Origin: Magnetofaba australis IT-1
GTDB taxonomy: Bacteria; Pseudomonadota; Magnetococcia; Magnetococcales; Magnetococcaceae
Direction: 5' to 3'
DNA: 64,000 nt
NCBI RefSeq assembly: GCF_002109495.1
Contig: NZ_LVJN01000019.1
Coordinates: 1 to 64,000, forward strand
Shown one piece after another: positions 49,953 to 58,945 of this stretch. Made by a program: the position numbers and the translations under genes. Within the stretch, counting starts at the first letter, position 1, and each line of letters begins with the position of its first letter. Below the pieces are notes generated by a model that saw nothing but the letters and a program-made list of their open reading frames with translations, was not told the DNA's origin and did not search any database.

Positions 49953-50704
49953 TTTCGATTGACGCGTTCTTTGTCCGGCTGTAATTGGCGTTGTAGAGCA
50001 AACCAATCTTCTTGCGTATTGCCATTCACGCCGAACTGCTCATCATTGACCGGCTGGGGGCCAATGGTGGTAGGCGCAGTGTTGGCAGGCATTGTAAAGA
50101 TTTGGTATGGGTTTTTCCTCGCTGCCGCAAGCCAAGATGGGGCGATGGTCGAGTGCTCTTGAGCCTGATGGGCCCCATTCACCATTGGATTGGCGGAATT
50201 TTGTCCCGTTTCGACAATGTGTAGAGGATATTTTTGCGCCGCTTTAAACCAAGCTTGCCCTCAAGGGGAGATCGCTTGGAACTGTGGCGCTCCGTTACCG
50301 CCTTGACCAAGCGGTGGTTGCGCCGGAGGCGCAAACCCTTGTCCAGAGGGGGCAGCGGATTGCTCGGATACGGCGTTTTGCGCCATTAAGCGCATCTGCG
50401 AGGCGTGGCGCAACGCGGTCTCTTTGCGACCGCCGCCCATGTTCCAATCCCAGATGGCGGCCATCTTCGCCGCCTTGGGGTCGCGATAGGAGCCGTTCTC
50501 CTCGTTGACATAGTGGTTGATGCGTTGCGCTTCATACTCCTGACGCAGTTGCCCCATGGTGTCGGGGCTGATGTTGTTCTGGCGTTCGAAGTGGTCCGGG
50601 TAGTTGTCGTGATAGGCGTCCGCCAGCTCCGGATCGATCCTGTCATTTGCGCGGGAGACGGGCGCTGGCTCTTCACGCAACCAGGGTGAGTAAAAACTGC
50701 TCAT
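49879..50704 (-). pseudogene. Phage structural-region gene with an in-frame TGA, truncated by IS481
   Basis: The frame starts at 50704 (MSSFYSPWLREEPAPVSRAN) and runs 147 codons to a TGA at 50261-50263. It continues in the same frame without shift as GQAWFKAAQKYPLHIVETGQ and NSANPMVNGAHQ until the IS481 end. So one gene has been split by a single nonsense codon and then truncated. The N-terminal part, with DAYHDNYPDHFERQNNISPD, is rich in charged and Gln residues. No family is recognised. It lies downstream of the portal gene. Confidence 0.72.
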
Positions 50705-50795
50705 TTGTATTATCCGATGATAATTGTTAACGCGCATTGGGCGGCCCGGCAAGCAGAAAAGCCGGGCCGTCCGGTGTGGGTTTGAGCGTTAGCGA

Positions 50796-51116
50796 TCAGC
50801 TGTCGTGGAAGCGTCGATGCAGGGTGGCGCGGGCGCGATCCACCAAGGCGTTTTCCCGCGACTGCTTCTCTTGCAGGAAAGCGCGTTTTTCGCCGGGGTC
50901 GTATTCGCGACAGCCGTGGCGTTTCAGATCCTCCCGGCGCGCTTGGCGGGAGTCGATCCAGCGCCCATCCACCGGGCTGTGGTAGCCGCCGATGGTGGCG
51001 TCCAGATCGCGCAGCAGTTGCAGATCGCTTTTGCGCGCGGCGGTCTCTTGGATGGATTCCGGCGGATAGGGGCGCACATCGCGCGGCCCATGCCACCAGT
51101 AGCGTTGTCGAGCCAT
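50796..51116 (-). CDS. Small phage protein downstream of the portal gene
   Basis: 106 aa from the ATG at 51116, preceded by AGGAGT. The sequence MARQRYWWHGPRDVRPYPPE is followed by a strongly charged helical region (DSRQARREDLKRHGCREYDP). I recognise no family. It is separated from the portal by a dispersed repeat (51200-51390), which is unusual inside a phage operon and suggests a later insertion. Confidence 0.6.
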   Translation of the reverse strand: MARQRYWWHGPRDVRPYPPESIQETAARKSDLQLLRDLDATIGGYHSPVDGRWIDSRQARREDLKRHGCREYDPGEKRAFLQEKQSRENALVDRARATLHRRFHDS

Positions 51117-51199
51117 GGGAACTCCTGTGAAATGTTGAGCAAATTGTGTGGTAGAGGTGGAGGTGAGACGTTTTCTCGCCATGCGAAACGAAAAACTGC

Positions 51200-51390
51200 A
51201 CAGAACGACGAATGTTTGCGTGACACAGCTCGAGCTAGCGCTGACTATTGGCCGCCGACTGGTCGGCGGCGGGGTCTGGGGGCTGCGCCCCCAGCGGGGT
51301 TTGGGGCGGCGCCCCAAGGTTTGGCTGTTGACTTCAGGGGAGTTTGAGGGCACAGCCCTCAATATCTTTCCTGTTCCACATGGGTCTGTC
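51200..51390. repeat. Dispersed palindromic intergenic repeat, copy R4 (inverted)
   Basis: In reverse order to R1 and R3: AATGTTTGCGTGAC, AGCGCTGACTATTGG, GGGGGC-TGC-GCCCCC, GGGGC-GGC-GCCCC, GGGAGTTTGAGGGC-ACA-GCCCTCAATATCTTTC. It sits within the phage operon. Confidence 0.78.
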
Positions 51391-51445
51391 CAAAGCTATA
51401 GGGCGCCCTGGTCGGGGGACTGGGGCGAAGTCCCAGTCTCTTCAA

Positions 51446-53644
51446 TTAGTACGCCTCACGCTCCGGCGTCAGCCGCACATAGGGCGGCTCCACGCCGACC
51501 ATGGCGGGATCTTCATGGTAAGCGTGCTGCTGGGTCTTTTCTTGCAGTACTTGTTGTCTCATCGCCTCGGCTTGAGCCTGCTGGACGGCGGCGCGCTCGG
51601 CTTCGGCTTGTTCCGCCTCGGCAAGTCGCGCCGCTTCGATGGATTCCACCGTTTTGCGTTCGGCTTCCGCCTGCTCGGCCTGAGCTTGGTGGGCCTCGGC
51701 CACCGCCTCCTGCTGATCCCGCGCCACCTCCTGCGCTTTGACCATCAACTTCTGCCGCTCCAGCGCCACCTGCTCCATTTTTAGCTGCAACTGCATCGCC
51801 TCCAACTGCGCCTTGCGCTGGGCGTTCTGCGCCTCCATTTGGGTGGCTTGGGCCTGCAGCTGCGCCTGGGTCTGCGCTGTCTGCACCGCCGCATGCATCT
51901 GCATCTGCTGCATCTGTTGCGCTTTCTCCGGGTTCATGGCGCTCTGCAACATCTTCGACGGATCGTCCAACGCCTCCTCCACATCGCGACCCAGACGGAA
52001 GCGGCGCACGGCGGCCAGCAGCATCTTCATGGCGCCGTCAGGGGTGAGCACCCCGGCGGTGATGAGCGGCGTGGCCCCGGTCAGATAGCTCACCACGCTG
52101 GTCAAGGCGGTGGTGACGCTCTCACGGTCGGCCAGTTCGTCGGCCATCATGGTGGAGTCGGTCTCGATGTCGATGCGATAGTCGCGCAATTGCTGCGAGC
52201 CCAACAGCTTGAGGGCAGGCGGCGGCAGCACGATGCCGCTCATCTCGGTCAGTCGCTCGGCGGGAAGCTGTTCGGCGATCACCTCCGCCATCAGTTTGAT
52301 CAAGTCGCGACAGTAGCGCGCCACCTCCTTCTGCCGCTCCTGAATGCGCATGGAGGCGAAGTTGGCTTTGATGCTCTGGGCGCGGGCGGTCTCATTGGGC
52401 TGGGTCACGCCGCGCAGAATGTCGGCGATGCCGGTGATCTCCCACACCTCGTTTTTCACCATCTCGCGCTGACCATAGAGCTGCGCCAAGACAGCGGCGG
52501 CGGACTCAGTGGGCAGCATCCAGATGGCGTTGCTCAGGCCGCCTTGGGCCAGCAGCGCCGTGGCGCCGTCACCGGCGGGCACCAGGGTGCCGTCACTGGC
52601 GTCCAGCACGTTCTCCAAATCCTCCCCCAGGGTGGGGTCGTAGATGCCGCGAAAGCGGATGGACTCGATGATGCGGTTGATGCGCCCGGTGAGGCGGTCC
52701 AGCTCACGGGCCTGATCGCGATACTGGCCATACTCCACCATGGGGATCATGCTGGAGGTGTCGCGCATAAAGCGCATGGGGCGCGGAATGGGGAAGAACC
52801 CCTCCAGCCCCAACGGATCCTCCATCACCCGCAGCGGCGCCTTGATGTAACCAGGGCAGATGAAGCGCACCTGGCGGGTCTCCAAGTCCCAGATCTCCCA
52901 CACGGTAGCGCGGCGGAACAGATCCGCCTGGCGCAGATCCTCATCATCCGCCCGATTCCACTTCTCCGGCGCATAGGTGAAGGTGAGATCATCGCTTTTC
53001 AGATGCGGAAAGGCCTGTTTGAGCTCGGCGCGGGTGAGTTGATGGCGGAACGCCACCCAGGGAACCTCCGCCCAGGTGCGCGCCGGACCGATGCGCAGAT
53101 CCTCCCACGGCACGTATTGCAGCGTCGCCTGCCCCTGAATGGGGGTTTCGAACGACTCCTCGGTGGCCGGATCCACCAACACGTCAAAGTCGGCTTTGAA
53201 ACCCACCCGCACCGCGCCGCGTCCAGTGAGCAGCGCGTCATGCAGCGCATTCTTGATCTGCTCGTCGAAGTCCACCGACTCGATGTGCCAGTTGACGGCG
53301 CGCTCCAGGGTCTCCGCCACGGTGCGGGTGATGGGGTCCTCATCGGCGTGACGGCGGCGGATGTCCGGGCGCGGCGTCTGGCCATACAGCGCCGGGGCCA
53401 GAGTTTGGATGTTGCTGTAGAGGATGTTGAACAGGGGCGGGGCTTGATGATCGGGGTCGAGACGACGTTCGGCGCGATAGCGTTTGACCGCCATGCGCGC
53501 CTCTTTGCGCCATTGATTCTCCTGACGTTCGGCCAGGGTGAGTTCGGCCATCCAGCGTTGCACGTCGCCTTCAGGGCCGACGCCGGCGTCTTCGGGCGCA
53601 TCCAGCGCATGGGCCATGGGATCTTGCAGGTTGGAAGAGGACAT
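51446..53644 (-). CDS. Phage portal protein (P22-like, long Gln-rich C-terminus)
   Basis: 732 aa from the ATG at 53644 (MSSSNLQDPMAHALDAPEDA). Portal-type segments: NILYSNIQTLAPALYGQTPR, AVNWHIESVDFDEQIKNALH, RGAVRVGFKADFDV, YVPWEDLRIGPARTWAEVPW, GRINRIIESIRFRGIYDPTL and EITGIADILRGVTQPNETA. Residues 560-720 are a long coiled coil rich in Gln/Ala/Glu (QAQLQAQATQMEAQNAQRKA). The portal forms the DNA entry ring. The terminase gene that should precede it is absent. A longer in-frame start at 53848 would include promoter P2 and the terminator, so it is rejected. Confidence 0.9.
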   Translation of the reverse strand: MSSSNLQDPMAHALDAPEDAGVGPEGDVQRWMAELTLAERQENQWRKEARMAVKRYRAERRLDPDHQAPPLFNILYSNIQTLAPALYGQTPRPDIRRRHADEDPITRTVAETLERAVNWHIESVDFDEQIKNALHDALLTGRGAVRVGFKADFDVLVDPATEESFETPIQGQATLQYVPWEDLRIGPARTWAEVPWVAFRHQLTRAELKQAFPHLKSDDLTFTYAPEKWNRADDEDLRQADLFRRATVWEIWDLETRQVRFICPGYIKAPLRVMEDPLGLEGFFPIPRPMRFMRDTSSMIPMVEYGQYRDQARELDRLTGRINRIIESIRFRGIYDPTLGEDLENVLDASDGTLVPAGDGATALLAQGGLSNAIWMLPTESAAAVLAQLYGQREMVKNEVWEITGIADILRGVTQPNETARAQSIKANFASMRIQERQKEVARYCRDLIKLMAEVIAEQLPAERLTEMSGIVLPPPALKLLGSQQLRDYRIDIETDSTMMADELADRESVTTALTSVVSYLTGATPLITAGVLTPDGAMKMLLAAVRRFRLGRDVEEALDDPSKMLQSAMNPEKAQQMQQMQMHAAVQTAQTQAQLQAQATQMEAQNAQRKAQLEAMQLQLKMEQVALERQKLMVKAQEVARDQQEAVAEAHQAQAEQAEAERKTVESIEAARLAEAEQAEAERAAVQQAQAEAMRQQVLQEKTQQHAYHEDPAMVGVEPPYVRLTPEREAY

Positions 53645-53708
53645 GGGGGTTCGCATCGCGGGGGTTATGCCGCGATCTCCTAAAGTGATGACGGGTGGAA
53701 CAGGCAAT

Positions 53709-53731
53709 AAAAAAACCGCCCAGAGGCGGTT
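53709..53731 (-). terminator. Terminator between phage promoter P2 and the portal gene
   Basis: Minus-strand AACCGCC-TCTG-GGCGGTT followed by TTTTTTATT. Position between promoter and first gene repeats the arrangement seen before the scaffold gene (41685-41710). Confidence 0.88.
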
Positions 53732-53806
53732 CAGAAAACGAGCAGTATCGTGTGTTTGATGAGACGGGAGGCTTGGTGAGCAGAGAGATGTGACGAGCGT
53801 GTCTGC

Positions 53807-53835
53807 ACTGTAGCCAGGGCTGACCGGCCAGTCAA
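53807..53835 (-). promoter_or_regulatory. Phage-block promoter P2
   Basis: Minus-strand TTGACT, 17 bases, TACAGT. It shares GACTGGCCGGTC and preceding ATCA.TATGA-type sequence with promoter P1. It lies 20 bp after the stop of the hybrid kinase. Confidence 0.75.
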
Positions 53836-53854
53836 GCAAAAGTATCATAATGAT

Positions 53855-55747
53855 TTAATATTGGCTTGCCACATGGTGATCCAGAGCGTTGAGAAGCTGT
53901 TTTTTACTGATGGGTTTGGTTAGATGACGGTCACAGCCAGCGGCTATAGAGCGTTCGGCATCCTCTTTCATCGCGTGGGCGGTGAGTGCGATGATGGGCG
54001 TTGATGTCGAGCGGTTAAGCGCTTCCCAGGCGCGGAACTCCTTGGTTGCGGTGACGCCGTCCATCATGGGCATCTGGATATCCATCAACACCAGATCAAA
54101 CGGACGCGCTTTCATCAAGGTGAGCGCTTGGGCGCCATCCTCCGCCAGTGTTAGACGGTATCGTGATGATTTCAGAAACGCTTGAATCAGCAGCCTGTTA
54201 TCTTTTGAGTCATCGGCCAGAAGAATGTCGACAGGACGGTCAAGGGGGGCGGCGGGCTCATCCGTCGAGGGTGAGTATTGATCTTGACGCGGTTCAATCA
54301 CCACGCGCGAGGTTGGCCGTAGAGGCAGGACAAAGTGAAATCGGCTGCCGCGCCCAGGCGTACTCTGCACCTCCATGGCGCCGCCCATGGCTTCCACCAG
54401 GTGGCGGCTGATGGAGAGTCCCAGACCCGTGCCGCCAAACCGGCGCGTAATGGAGTCGTCGGCTTGGCGGAAGGGCAGGAATATGCGTGTAAGTTCCTGT
54501 TCAGTAATGCCTATCCCGCTATCACTGACCTCAAAGAAGATCTGGCTCTCCTCCCAAGGCGCCACTTTCAAGCGCACGTAGCCTTTGGTGGTGAACTTCA
54601 CGGCATTGCCCAGCAGATTGAGCAGCACTTGGCGCAGGCGTTGGGCGTCTCCCACAACCCACTGCGGCGTGGTCGGGTTGATGCTGATGTCCAGCAGCAG
54701 GCCTTTTTCCTGACAACTGGTTTCAAACAGGCTCAGGACGCTGGTCAGGAGGGGAGGGAGTTCAAACGGTTCTTCCGCCAGGGTGAGCTGTCCGGCCTCA
54801 ATTTTGGAGAGATCCAGCAGGTCGTTAATCAGCGCCATCAGGCCGTCGCTGGCGTTGTTGAGCACAGTCAGATGTCGGCGTTGTTCCTCGTTGAGGGGAG
54901 AGTCCGCCAGCAACTCGCCCATGCCGAGGATGGCGTTGAGAGGGGTGCGGATCTCATGGCTCATTTTGGCCAGGAATGCGCTTTTGGCTTGGTTTGCGCT
55001 TTCCGCCTCGAATGTTTTATCCTGCAAATTCCGTATGATGCCGCTTATATGCTCGGCTAGGAACTGAAATTCATAAATGCCAACATAGTCGGGACGACGT
55101 CCGCGGTTGAGATCATGAATGATGGCGTTGACCGGCTTGCGAATAACCCGCTGCAGCACCACGAACAGAAGCAGCGTCGAGAGCAGCAGAAGCAGGGCGA
55201 TGATGCGCTTGGTGTGATCCAGATGGCTGAGCAGCGCGTCATATTCGTTGCGATCCTTGATCAGGATGATCTCCCAATTCCAGGGGTCGAAGGTGAAGCG
55301 GTAGAGGAAGAGCTGGCGCTGGGCAAACGAGATGGGAATGGGCTCTTCCAATTGCACGCTGCGCCAGCTGCTGGGGATCTGTTGCGGCGCAAGATCCGGG
55401 GAGCGGAAAAACAGTTTATCTTCGGCATACAGCAGCCACATGAGGCTGCGTTGACGCATGAAATTATCGATCTGCCCGGCGGTTTTGGCGCGGGCGATGC
55501 GGGCTTTGATGGGGTTGTCGCTGCCGCCGCCGCGCAACAACTCCTCCAGCCCGGCATCGCTGATCAGGTGGGCGTCATCGGCCAAACGTTTCAGATCCTG
55601 GGCGATGTTGCTCTGCAGGTACCAGGCGAGGCTGTTTTGCAGGGAGATATGCAGGGCGGCCGCCAGTGATGCTGCGAACAGCATGACGATGAGCACGATG
55701 CGAAAGGTGAGGCTGCGCCAAAGCGGTTTGAAAGGACGATGCGGCAT
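53855..55747 (-). CDS. Hybrid sensor histidine kinase with receiver domain
   Basis: About 630 aa. TM1 at residues 14-34 ([20 protein letters not shown]), a periplasmic region of about 145 residues, TM2 near 183-203 ([20 protein letters not shown]), HisKA with [20 protein letters not shown], HATPase with [21 protein letters not shown] and [11 protein letters not shown], and a C-terminal receiver ([42 protein letters not shown]). It starts 11 bp after the stop of a periplasmic binding-protein gene, a LuxPQ/TorTS-like arrangement. No strong ribosome-binding site is seen at 55747. Confidence 0.92.
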   Translation of the reverse strand: MPHRPFKPLWRSLTFRIVLIVMLFAASLAAALHISLQNSLAWYLQSNIAQDLKRLADDAHLISDAGLEELLRGGGSDNPIKARIARAKTAGQIDNFMRQRSLMWLLYAEDKLFFRSPDLAPQQIPSSWRSVQLEEPIPISFAQRQLFLYRFTFDPWNWEIILIKDRNEYDALLSHLDHTKRIIALLLLLSTLLLFVVLQRVIRKPVNAIIHDLNRGRRPDYVGIYEFQFLAEHISGIIRNLQDKTFEAESANQAKSAFLAKMSHEIRTPLNAILGMGELLADSPLNEEQRRHLTVLNNASDGLMALINDLLDLSKIEAGQLTLAEEPFELPPLLTSVLSLFETSCQEKGLLLDISINPTTPQWVVGDAQRLRQVLLNLLGNAVKFTTKGYVRLKVAPWEESQIFFEVSDSGIGITEQELTRIFLPFRQADDSITRRFGGTGLGLSISRHLVEAMGGAMEVQSTPGRGSRFHFVLPLRPTSRVVIEPRQDQYSPSTDEPAAPLDRPVDILLADDSKDNRLLIQAFLKSSRYRLTLAEDGAQALTLMKARPFDLVLMDIQMPMMDGVTATKEFRAWEALNRSTSTPIIALTAHAMKEDAERSIAAGCDRHLTKPISKKQLLNALDHHVASQY

Positions 55748-55758
55748 AGGCGCAGAGT

Positions 55759-56991
55759 CTACTGTAATGGACTCAAAGAGTCGAATTGTGGCGGCGCACT
55801 GGCCAGTTGTTCCGGCCAGACGATCTGTTTGCGTCCTTGAATCCACTGGGTTGTGAGCGAGAAATGTTTAATCTGCATGCCGTTTCTGTCAACTCCGTAG
55901 TGACCGATGATGCTCACAGCATTCATTTTCGCCAGTTGATCGCGCAGCGCCGGGCGCTCAATCGAGCCGGTTTTGCGGATTGCATAGGCGAGAATTTGTG
56001 CAGCGGCAAAGGCGTCAGCAGCTTGATAGGAGGGCGTAACGCCAAAGCGTTCAATAAACGGATGCAGGAAAATCTCCTCATCATTTGGCGTGTAGCGTGC
56101 GCCAACCTCCCATTGGGAGGATGAGAATACGCCCTCGGCCAGTTTCGCGCCCAGGCGTTCGCGGAAGCTCTCCATGGCGGGCCCCACGGTGGCGAAATAG
56201 GCGCGTGGAGAGAACTTGACGGCGGCCAGGGCGCGGCGCAGGTCCACCGCTTCATCAAAGTGGCCACACATGATCACCGCCTCTGGGGCGGCTTTGGCCA
56301 GGCGTTCCGCCAGTGGTGTGAGATGGTGTTCGCCTTTGTGAAAACTCTCCTCAATCGTCACGTGCAGACCAAATTTACGGCCCCAATCGCGGGCGCCGTC
56401 CAGGATGGATTGAGAGAAGGGGTCATCTGCGCCAACGAGGGCGATATGCTGAATTCCGTTTAATGCGATCATCTCCAGAAAGCCGACGGCGTAGCGGCTG
56501 GCGGGAATAAACAGACCGAACAGATGTTTGTAGCCTTGGCGCCAAAGCGTGTCAGCGGCGGCGCCAGCGGCCAGCATGGGGTAGCCATGGCGTTCGGCCA
56601 GCGGCGCCACGGCGGCGGTGACGCTGCTGGAGTAGGGGCCAAACAGCAGATCGACCCGATCGGCGTTGATCAATTTCTCATACAGAGCGATGGCGCGCTG
56701 TTTGTCACTGTGATCATCATAGATGATGAGCTTGACCGGGCGTCCCAGCAGACCGCCCTGGGCGTTGACGTGAGCCTCCCACAAGCGGTAGCCATTTGCC
56801 GACATGGCGGCCATGGGGGCGAACTTGCCGCTCAACCCCAGGGTGACGCCGATGGTAATGGGGTTGGCGTCGGCTTGGGCGGACGGCGCGGCAAACAGAC
56901 TGACCAGCAACGCCAGAGCGGTCAGCAGGCGCGCCAGGGCGCGCCCTATTCCCGTGGCTGCTTCTCGGTTCGAATGTTCCGCACCCATCAT
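55759..56991 (-). CDS. Periplasmic ligand-binding protein (branched-chain amino acid/ABC type)
   Basis: About 410 aa. A signal peptide (ALARLLTALALLVSLFAAPS, cleavage near AQA) precedes a type I periplasmic binding fold: ITIGVTLGLSGKFAPMAAMS, LWEAHVNAQGGLLGRPVKLI, YDDHSDKQRAIALYEKLI, GPYSSSVTAAVAPLAERHGY, FATVGPAMESF, GVTPSYQAADAFAAAQILAY. No permease or ATPase genes follow. The hybrid kinase does, so it is likely a sensing accessory rather than a transporter component. The start at 56991 avoids overlap with the gene at 57032. Confidence 0.88.
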   Translation of the reverse strand: MMGAEHSNREAATGIGRALARLLTALALLVSLFAAPSAQADANPITIGVTLGLSGKFAPMAAMSANGYRLWEAHVNAQGGLLGRPVKLIIYDDHSDKQRAIALYEKLINADRVDLLFGPYSSSVTAAVAPLAERHGYPMLAAGAAADTLWRQGYKHLFGLFIPASRYAVGFLEMIALNGIQHIALVGADDPFSQSILDGARDWGRKFGLHVTIEESFHKGEHHLTPLAERLAKAAPEAVIMCGHFDEAVDLRRALAAVKFSPRAYFATVGPAMESFRERLGAKLAEGVFSSSQWEVGARYTPNDEEIFLHPFIERFGVTPSYQAADAFAAAQILAYAIRKTGSIERPALRDQLAKMNAVSIIGHYGVDRNGMQIKHFSLTTQWIQGRKQIVWPEQLASAPPQFDSLSPLQ

Positions 56992-57031
56992 CCATCGCCA
57001 ATCTGAGTCTTGTGGTGAATTTGCGCCATGT

Positions 57032-57415
57032 CTATTTGTACGGCAGGTCGTCATCATGCTGCGGATTGATGCCGCAGGTGGAGACCTGGTCCTGACCTTT
57101 CAGGGCGCGCTGTTGCGCGTCAATCATGGCCTGATTGCAGGTTTGGATGGCGGTGACTCGATTGGCGTTGCACACGGTGCGACGCAAGCTGGGGTAGGCC
57201 ATGTCCTCAATCTCATGGGCGATGGCCGCCAACGCCTGGGCGCGGGTGACGCTGGCGCTGAAGCGGTAGTCGGTGTCGTCGGATTCGGTGATCCGCGCGC
57301 CGGGAAAATCGGTCTCCAGGTCGCCCGGCAGGCGCGCGCGCGCCAGCACGCGATCGGGATCGCTCGGATCGGCGGACAGGGAGAGAAAACGTCCCCCTTC
57401 AAGAAAAATCCACAT
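57032..57415 (-). CDS. Conserved-looking small protein of unknown function
   Basis: A 127-aa soluble protein: MWIFLEGGRFLSLSADPSDP, VLARARLPGDLETDFPGARI, TESDDTDYRFSASVTRAQAL and a C-terminal helix-rich part with two Cys (TAIQTCNQAM; VSTCGINPQHDD). The N-terminal beta pattern suggests a compact fold. I do not recognise the family. It is 40 bp upstream of the binding-protein gene on the same strand. Confidence 0.6.
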   Translation of the reverse strand: MWIFLEGGRFLSLSADPSDPDRVLARARLPGDLETDFPGARITESDDTDYRFSASVTRAQALAAIAHEIEDMAYPSLRRTVCNANRVTAIQTCNQAMIDAQQRALKGQDQVSTCGINPQHDDDLPYK

Positions 57416-57478
57416 AGGAAGGCCTCATACAATCAAATGGACACAGCGCAGACAACACGCTCACGCAGAGCCGAGGCG

Positions 57479-58456
57479 TCACCCACAGGGCGCGCATTTG
57501 GCGTCGTTGCTGGCGGCGGCGCCAAACCAGAAATCCAACCCTTTGCCCAAAAATTCATCGTAACGGATGTAGTGGGATCCGTCGCAGGAGAAGTTCAGCG
57601 ACACCATACCGTTGCAGATATTGAGCGAACCGGCGCGCAGATAGATGGTTTCATCGGCGAATCGCAGCTGTCGCAACATCTCAAAGATCGGCTCGATGTC
57701 GCCAATGGGAACAATGGCCTGGTCGATGTACTTTTGCGGCGGAAGGGTGAGCAGAATATCAGGATCCTGCAACTCGTCGATGCTCAGAATGCGGTAGCGG
57801 AAGGGATCGTTGACCAGCCAGATGGAGGCGCGGCTGCTGGAGAAGTGCAGCTTGCCGTGGAACACCCCATAACCGCAGATGAGAGAGACCATCAGCGCCA
57901 GCACGTCATCCATGTGGGCGTCCATCTGACTCTGCACCCGCTCTTGTAGAAAGATGCCGCTGCGAATGGCCGGGTCGCCCTTGATCTGCCGCCAGGCGGC
58001 GGGCTCCTGGTAGACCCCTTGGGTGGCGGGCAGATCGCGCAGGTCGTAGTCGGCGCCCAGAAAGCCGATGACGTTGAAGTTCTCATCGCGGATCACCTGC
58101 ATGGCGGTGAGCGACGGGCGCTTGTTGTAGCGGCTGATATAGGCGTCGGAGAGTTTGAAATCGGTGGCGATGATGTCCTGCATGTAGGGCCGTTGTGAGC
58201 GGTCGCGGCCATAGTGGCGCGCATCATGGCCCTCATGGGTGATGTTGTCGGTGAACTGAACGCCATTGGCGTCGAGTACAAACAGATGTTGGCAGTAGTC
58301 GATGGCCGGCAACATGCGTTGCAGCAGCGCCTCCATGGCGGCGCGGTCGTTCATCAATCCGGCGCAGGTTTTGGCCAGATTGCGCATGGGTTTGATCAAC
58401 AGGCCCGTGAGCATCTCCCGTTGACGGAGGATCGCCTCTTTCAAACTGCTATCCAC
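57479..58456 (-). CDS. PDC (Cache-like) sensor-domain protein
   Basis: A 325-aa protein without membrane segments. Residues 20-160 look like a PDC/Cache sensor: CAGLMNDRAAMEALLQRMLP, YCQHLFVLDANGVQFTDNIT, GRDRSQRPYMQDIIA, DAYISRYNKRPSLTAMQVI, NVIGFLGADYDLRDLP. The C-terminal half (HGKLHFSSSRASIWLVNDPF; ILLTLPPQKYIDQAIVPIGD) is a second unknown domain ending with CAPCG. It presumably senses a small molecule in the cytoplasm. No output domain is attached. Confidence 0.7.
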   Translation of the reverse strand: MDSSLKEAILRQREMLTGLLIKPMRNLAKTCAGLMNDRAAMEALLQRMLPAIDYCQHLFVLDANGVQFTDNITHEGHDARHYGRDRSQRPYMQDIIATDFKLSDAYISRYNKRPSLTAMQVIRDENFNVIGFLGADYDLRDLPATQGVYQEPAAWRQIKGDPAIRSGIFLQERVQSQMDAHMDDVLALMVSLICGYGVFHGKLHFSSSRASIWLVNDPFRYRILSIDELQDPDILLTLPPQKYIDQAIVPIGDIEPIFEMLRQLRFADETIYLRAGSLNICNGMVSLNFSCDGSHYIRYDEFLGKGLDFWFGAAASNDAKCAPCG

Positions 58457-58504
58457 AAAACTCTCCCCGCGTGATTGAAGGAACGCGTCAGGCGTCTGCG
58501 TGTC

Positions 58505-58945
58505 TCACCAGGAGCCGGTGTTGTCCATGCTGACCCAGGGCTCGCACGGTTCCAGCGCTTCGCCCTGTTGCAGCAGCTCGATGGAGACGCCATCGGGCGA
58601 GCGCACAAAGGCCATGTGGCCATCGCGGGGCGGGCGGTTGATGGTCACGCCCGCATCCTGCAGCGCGGCGCACAGGGCGTAGATATCGCGCACGGCAAAC
58701 GCCATATGGCCGAAGTTGCGTCCGCCCGAGTACTCTTCAGGGTCCCAGTTGTAGGTCAACTCCACCTGCGGCGCGGCGGCGTCGCCGAGACGTTCGATAT
58801 CCTCGGGCGCGGCCAGATAGACCAGGGTGAAGCGCCCTTTTTCGTGGACGCTGCGGCGGGTCTCCTGCAGACCCAGAAGATCGCGATAGAAACGGAGCGA
58901 GGCCTCCAGATCGGCGACCCGGACCATGGTGTGGAGAAATCGCAT
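58505..58945 (-). CDS. gloA: Lactoylglutathione lyase (glyoxalase I)
   Basis: Converts the methylglyoxal-glutathione hemithioacetal to S-lactoylglutathione. It is 146 aa from the ATG at 58945 (MRFLHTMVRVADLEASLRFY). Metal ligands are in place: His5, Glu62 (VELTYNW), His80 (NFGHMAFAV) and Glu123 (SIELLQQGE). GGAGAA precedes the ATG. It overlaps no neighbours and is likely a single-gene unit. Confidence 0.93.
   Translation of the reverse strand: MRFLHTMVRVADLEASLRFYRDLLGLQETRRSVHEKGRFTLVYLAAPEDIERLGDAAAPQVELTYNWDPEEYSGGRNFGHMAFAVRDIYALCAALQDAGVTINRPPRDGHMAFVRSPDGVSIELLQQGEALEPCEPWVSMDNTGSW

Noticed and set aside
50261-50263. Selenocysteine codon at the in-frame TGA
   Set aside because: The gene is an IS-truncated phage relic with no redox motif, and no SECIS-like element is evident. 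A nonsense mutation is simpler.
53644-53848. Longer portal reading frame starting at 53848
   Set aside because: The extra 68 codons cover promoter P2 and an intrinsic terminator and have no portal-like sequence. The ATG at 53644 is the natural start.
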